Below, one piece after another: positions 60,461 through 64,000 of a stretch of 64,000 bases of DNA (position 1 is the stretch's first letter; each line of letters starts with the position of its first letter). Source of the stretch: JADMIH01 sp036399775 (lineage in GTDB: Bacteria > Chloroflexota > Chloroflexia > QHBQ01 > JADMIH01); the NCBI GenBank assembly GCA_036399775.1, contig DASWMJ010000018.1, forward strand, positions 66,951-130,950, given 5' to 3'. The notes under the pieces were generated by a model. That model searched no databases and was not told the origin of the DNA. It saw nothing but the letters and a program-made list of their open reading frames with translations. A program made the translations under genes and the position numbers.

Positions 60461-60569
60461 AGTGGTCAGTGGTCAGTGGTCAGTGGCCAGTGGTCAGTTA
60501 TGAGTGCTGAGTACCGATGGCTCGCTTCTGACCACTGACCACTGACCACTGACCACTGTTCACTGACCA
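60461..60569. repeat. Facing heptamer arrays AGTGGTC and CTGACCA
   Basis: Eight AGTGGTC-type units (60461-60516) face six CTGACCA-type units (60528-60569). The two blocks are complementary and could fold into a long hairpin. The stop codon of the preceding gene (60560-60562) lies inside the second block, so its last residues are array-encoded. Confidence 0.92.
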
Positions 60570-62164
60570 CTATCGTCGGGGCTGAAGTATTTCTGGATGA
60601 TTTGCCAGCGCTCTACGGGGAGGCTGTTGTTCTCGCCGGGGGTTGTTACCTGGCCGCCCTGTGTGGCGGGGGCGGCGGAGCTTGTGCCGCTGCTGCCTTC
60701 GAGGGTGAGGGCTGGCCTTTCTGCGCCAGCGTCGCCGGGGCGTGCGGGGCCGGGGTCGGGTTGGATGTCTAGCTCGAAGGGGTTACCTTCTACGTTTAGG
60801 GGCTTGTTGGCCTGGGGGTCGCTTACCTTGCTACCCTTGCCGTCTCCTGAGCCGCCACTGCCTTCGTGCTCGTTGGCGTTGTCAGCGCCTGCCTGGTTTG
60901 GGTCGCCCTGCTCGCCATTCTGAGCTTGCGGGTCGGTGGCCTGGTCTTGCTCGCCACTCTGAGACTGCTCGCTGCCTGGGTCCTCAGCCGCGCTATCGCT
61001 GCTGTCTTGCTCAGGCTCAGGGAAGCCCTCGGCTAGCTCGTGCTGGGGTATGACGTTTTCGCCCGTCTCGCGTACTTTCTTCGCCAGGTCCCTGAGAGCG
61101 GCGTCAACCTCGCCGTAGTCCCCATTGCGGAGGGCATCGGCGGCTTTGCGCTCGGCCTGCTGTAAGTCGGGCGCGGATTCGCTACCCTGGGCAGCCTTAT
61201 CTAGCGAGTCGGCCAAGCCCTCTTTGGCGGCCTCCGAAAGCTGGTCGTTCTCCTGCCCCAGCTTTTCTAATTGCTCGGCGGCATCGTCGTAGTTGCCTTG
61301 CTTGAGGCTATCCGCCGCTTGCTGGGTGACGCTCTGCTCGTTCAGCGCCTCGCCTAGCTTGCCCAACGCCTCCTGTATCTGGCGCGAGCCTTCGACGCGG
61401 CGCGCGGCTTCGTCGGGGTCGAGTGGACCGCTATCGCTCTCGGCGACCGAACCTTCTTCGCCACCCGAACCTGGTTCCAGTTGCGGGGTTGCTTCGGGCT
61501 GGGGGGTGTTCTCGGAGTCGGGCAGGCCGGATTGGGCGGTGGGAGAGGAAATAGCCGCCGCAGACTGATCGTTGCCGGGGGTGCCGCCGGGCTGCATGGT
61601 CCCGAACGCATCGTCTATGCCCTTGAAGACGAAGAGGCTAAGGGCGAGCAGGAGCAGGCCCGCGCCCAGCGCGAAATGCGCCCACGGAGTGCGCGCCGGG
61701 TAAAGGGTGCGCGGGTCGTTGCGGGCGAGCAGGTTGGCTGTGCTGGCAAGCTGCGCCACCTCTATGAAGTTTTGAGTTTTGAGTTTTGAGTTTTGAGTTT
61801 GAGTGCTGAGTAGCTCTACGGAGGTTACTATGCGCTGCTTGTTGTCCAGGGCGCTGTCCAGGAGGGCTGCTGTTTGGGGGAGGGAGGGGCGGAGTAGGGT
61901 TTCTAGCGCGAAGGCGGCCAGGGGGAATAAGAGGCTTATGCCCAGGAGCGCGGAGGTCAGAGGGGCGGGGGCAAGGTCGAGGTAGGAGAGGAGGGCGGCT
62001 ACGACCCAGAGCGCGCCCATGCCTAGCGCGGACATCGCCAGGTAGCGGCGGCGGCGGGTTTGCCTGATACGGCGGCGGTAGACTTCAAGCTGAGTGGTTA
62101 TCGCTGGCACGTCGCCGGTCCACGCTTCGAATTCCGCATTGCTGATTGGAGATATTATAGCCAA
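60560..62164 (-). CDS. Membrane protein with long acidic, coiled-coil-like region
   Basis: A 534-residue protein. It begins with a cytoplasmic part and two membrane segments (MSALGMGALWVVAALLSYL; LTSALLGISLLFPLAAFAL), a third near WAHFALGAGLLLLALSLFVF, then a long Glu/Gln/Asp/Ser-rich region (about 200-450) with helical repeats (EALGKLGEALNEQSVTQQAA). This resembles the DUF4175-like membrane proteins in MoxR loci; I do not claim a family. It starts at TTG 62164 because AGAGGAGAG is 6 bp upstream. An array-encoded TQNSKLKTQNF segment lies near 133-143. Confidence 0.75.
   Translation of the reverse strand: MAIISPISNAEFEAWTGDVPAITTQLEVYRRRIRQTRRRRYLAMSALGMGALWVVAALLSYLDLAPAPLTSALLGISLLFPLAAFALETLLRPSLPQTAALLDSALDNKQRIVTSVELLSTQTQNSKLKTQNFIEVAQLASTANLLARNDPRTLYPARTPWAHFALGAGLLLLALSLFVFKGIDDAFGTMQPGGTPGNDQSAAAISSPTAQSGLPDSENTPQPEATPQLEPGSGGEEGSVAESDSGPLDPDEAARRVEGSRQIQEALGKLGEALNEQSVTQQAADSLKQGNYDDAAEQLEKLGQENDQLSEAAKEGLADSLDKAAQGSESAPDLQQAERKAADALRNGDYGEVDAALRDLAKKVRETGENVIPQHELAEGFPEPEQDSSDSAAEDPGSEQSQSGEQDQATDPQAQNGEQGDPNQAGADNANEHEGSGGSGDGKGSKVSDPQANKPLNVEGNPFELDIQPDPGPARPGDAGAERPALTLEGSSGTSSAAPATQGGQVTTPGENNSLPVERWQIIQKYFSPDDSGQ
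61768..61809 (-). repeat. In-frame heptamer array, unit AGTTTTG
   Basis: Four exact units plus AGTTTGA and GTGCTGA. The coding strand gives STQTQNSKLKTQNF. The reverse orientation would place TGA in frame. Confidence 0.92.
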
Positions 62165-63615
62165 GACGTGCTCTCCTCTACCAAGATGGGACGTTGGGCG
62201 GGTGTCAGTTTGCGCCGCGAGCGCAATACCGCGAACGCTCCCGCGACTACCGACAATGCACCGGCAGCCAGGGCGGTCAGTCCGGCCAAACGTTGCCATG
62301 ACCACATATCGTTGAGTATCTTATTGGCTTCCGCGACGCGAGACGCATCACCAAGTGGGGCCAGCATCTCTCCGGCTTTGCGCGCTTCTTCCCGCGCCAT
62401 CGGGATATTGAATGCCTTGAGGTGTGCTTGCGCCCGCTCCAGGGCGGCCACGCCCGCGATGCCGCTTTTCGCCTGGTCCGACATGCCGGAGGCTCTCTGC
62501 TGCTGGCCGGCGAGGTTCAATTCGGAGAAAGCCTGGGCCGCGTCATCTGCATTCTTTTGGGCCGTGAGGTAATCGTGCGCTTCGAGCGCCTTTTGGGCGG
62601 TGTCCAGCGATGCTCCGGCTGTGGCGGCCTTCTCGGTCCGGGTGACGTAGGCTGCTGCTTCCGCTGCGCGGTCGCTGCGGTTGAGGTCGCGGTATAGCTT
62701 CTCCGACTGGACGAAGAAGTCGCGAGCCTGGTTGTACTGCCCAGCATTGTACATGGCTATGCCGGGGCCGAGGTCGTATGAGGTAAGCACGTTGGTCTGC
62801 CAGCCCTCTTTGATGAAGCCGGGGAGGAATGTGCGCCATTCGACTTCTACTCTTTCGAGGGATTTGTCGTATGTGGTGAGGAACGCTTGTTGGTAGCCGT
62901 CGCCCCTGCTCAGTTCTTCAACGAAGCGAGCGAATTTGCCCATGCCATATCGCTCGGCCAGGAAGGCCATCATGGTGTAGCTGAGAGGGTATGCGAGGTC
63001 AATGTCGCGCCTGAAAGTGCGCATGTCGTTCAGGTCGGACAGGGTGAGACGCATCGCGCCTCCATCCTCCGCTTCTCTTAGGACCTGCGCGACTTCCTCC
63101 GCACGCCTGCTGGATAGCTCGTTGTACTGGGCAAGCCCCTCCTGGAAGCCTATGGGCATGTTCTGGCCGGAGAGAGCGCCCGCTACTATGTGCGTCATCT
63201 CGTGGCGGAAACTCTCGCGGGCAAGCTCCGTGGGGGCCTGGCGCAGTCTCTCGACGGCCACGCCGATCTCCTTTTGTTCGGGGATGGCGTGCGCGAGGAT
63301 GCCGGGGTGCAATTCGGCCAGGGGGTTGGCCTCCGCGTATTCAGACTCGCTGGCGTAGATACGCAGGGTTAGACCTTCCACCGGGGGCGCGCCCAAAAGC
63401 TCGCTGACCGACACGTTCACGTCGTCGGCGAAGCTGGCGTACCAATCGGCGGTCTTTTTCTCGCCGTTGGGGTAGTAGATGGTGAAGTAGTCGGTGGTGA
63501 GGCGCTCTTCACCCGTCTGGGCCGCCCAAGCGCGCTGCGGAAGCAAAACCGGCAGTAGGAGGAGGAGCGCAAGGAGACGCAGCCATGAGGGGAAGGCGTG
63601 GGTGCTATGGGTCAT
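62155..63615 (-). CDS. Secreted/membrane peptidase-MA-family (gluzincin-like) protein
   Basis: A 486-residue protein. A signal peptide (WLRLLALLLLLPVLLPQRAWA) is followed by a zinc-peptidase-like domain with HEMTH near 170 (FRHEMTHIVAGALSG) and the downstream GFQEGLAQYNE supplying the third ligand. A helical TPR-like region (about 300-420) and a C-terminal membrane segment (LAGLTALAAGALSVVAGAFA) complete it. I start at ATG 63615; a TTG five codons earlier is possible. It is the first gene of the MoxR/vWA cluster, and its stop overlaps the next start. Confidence 0.85.
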   Translation of the reverse strand: MTHSTHAFPSWLRLLALLLLLPVLLPQRAWAAQTGEERLTTDYFTIYYPNGEKKTADWYASFADDVNVSVSELLGAPPVEGLTLRIYASESEYAEANPLAELHPGILAHAIPEQKEIGVAVERLRQAPTELARESFRHEMTHIVAGALSGQNMPIGFQEGLAQYNELSSRRAEEVAQVLREAEDGGAMRLTLSDLNDMRTFRRDIDLAYPLSYTMMAFLAERYGMGKFARFVEELSRGDGYQQAFLTTYDKSLERVEVEWRTFLPGFIKEGWQTNVLTSYDLGPGIAMYNAGQYNQARDFFVQSEKLYRDLNRSDRAAEAAAYVTRTEKAATAGASLDTAQKALEAHDYLTAQKNADDAAQAFSELNLAGQQQRASGMSDQAKSGIAGVAALERAQAHLKAFNIPMAREEARKAGEMLAPLGDASRVAEANKILNDMWSWQRLAGLTALAAGALSVVAGAFAVLRSRRKLTPAQRPILVEESTSWL

Positions 63616-63797
63616 CGTGTTCCGTCGCAATCTAAGGGGACAGTGGCCGCAGGTATGTCACCCTGTAACGATTATACCAAAGCGGGCAGGGCTAATTCAT
63701 TAGAGATAGATTAGAAACAGATTAGAGTTGCCGCCCGACCCGATCTTGATTATGCACTAAGCATACACCGTGCCGTCTGGAGGAGTTCCTGGGACGA

Positions 63798-63832
63798 GGG
63801 GTCAGGGGTCGGGGATCAGGGATTAGGGATCA
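63798..63832. repeat. Heptamer array, unit GGGATCA
   Basis: Five units: GGGGTCA, GGGGTCG, GGGATCA, GGGATTA, GGGATCA. It lies upstream of the MA-peptidase gene. Confidence 0.85.
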
Positions 63833-63954
63833 GCTACTCCCAGGACAACACATCTTAATGGGAGAGGAGAACGAAACCGCCAAGACGCAAAGAGCGCCAA
63901 GAGGACGCCAAGTATTTTAAGGTAACGCGGTGCCGGCAATATCCCTAGTCTTTA
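63833..63954. other. Intergenic stretch with GCCAAGACGC-type repeats
   Basis: ACCGCCAAGACGCAAAGAGCG and GCCAAGAGGACGCCAAG are an imperfect repetition of a GCCAAGA unit (63879-63912). No gene is credible here. Confidence 0.4.
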
Positions 63955-64000
63955 CCTAACCCCTAACCCCTAACCCCTAACCCCTAACCCCTAACCCCTA
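63955..64000. repeat. CCTAACC heptamer array running off the window
   Basis: More than six perfect units of CCTAACC, continuing past the right edge. It has the same period as the other arrays in 43-64 kb, so I treat it as a member of that family and not as a telomere. Confidence 0.9.

Noticed and set aside
63955..64000. Telomere-like CCCCTAA repeat suggesting a linear replicon end or eukaryotic DNA
   Set aside because: All genes are bacterial, and several other heptamer arrays with different units lie nearby. The repeat is best explained as another member of that family.
1..64000. tRNA or rRNA genes
   Set aside because: No T-loop consensus in a cloverleaf context and no rRNA-like stretches were seen by eye; a tRNA scan would settle it.

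Overview
The window looks like chromosomal DNA of a high-GC bacterium, most probably a Chloroflexota (inference from gene content: a transaldolase of the long type, a TrmB regulator, MoxR/vWA clusters, an MPxTG-type wall anchor, dispersed heptamer arrays). No rRNA, tRNA or CRISPR array was seen. Almost every gene is on the minus strand; only an M1 aminopeptidase, an M20 peptidase and a hydrolase scar are on plus.

Region by region (coordinates increasing; the minus-strand genes are transcribed leftwards). 0-3 kb: the N-terminus of glutamate dehydrogenase behind a DksA/TraR zinc-finger gene, then an OmpR-type two-component pair. 3-8 kb: an AhpC/TSA-like protein, transaldolase, a RibD C-terminal-type reductase, GTP cyclohydrolase I and an FAD/NAD oxidoreductase. 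8-11 kb: a wall-anchored protein with an internally duplicated helical domain and a TrmB-type regulator. A ~35 bp element upstream of the DksA gene recurs upstream of the wall protein and carries 11-bp direct repeats like an OmpR/PhoB-type operator.

11-17 kb: a four-gene operon of succinate-semialdehyde dehydrogenase, an acetolactate-synthase-like ThDP enzyme, a degenerate SDR and aconitase. The pairing and sequence of the ThDP enzyme suggest the 2-oxoglutarate decarboxylase/SSADH bypass of the TCA cycle known from cyanobacteria. 17-18 kb is a graveyard of two transposase remnants. 18-22.4 kb: a three-gene operon with a B12-binding radical SAM protein of the RiPP-maturation type, an Asp-box beta-propeller with a repetitive Pro-rich tail, and an unknown protein; no precursor peptide was found.

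23-42.2 kb is the most unusual part: six co-directional genes encoding two sister 147/157-aa proteins, unknown proteins of 414 and 1134 aa, a complete DNase I-fold nuclease and a 4045-aa protein with about 18 LysM-like segments and large beta-rich modules. None has an obvious signal peptide. This is my main candidate for an undescribed system; its function is unknown.

42.6-46.8 kb: M1 and M20 peptidases. 47-52.3 kb: an NrtR-nadB-nadC-nadA-pnuC-NMNAT operon with a candidate NrtR palindrome. 52.4-53.6 kb: a GT1-type glycosyltransferase. 53.9-63.6 kb: a MoxR/Bat-type cluster (MA-family peptidase, membrane protein, MoxR ATPase, DUF58, two vWA proteins).

From 43 kb rightwards the DNA is peppered with tandem heptamer arrays, each with its own unit, lying both between genes and inside reading frames, where they insert short low-complexity peptides into unrelated proteins. 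A ~90 bp inverted-repeat element occurs twice (3.8 and 45.3 kb). The window ends inside a CCCCTAA heptamer array.
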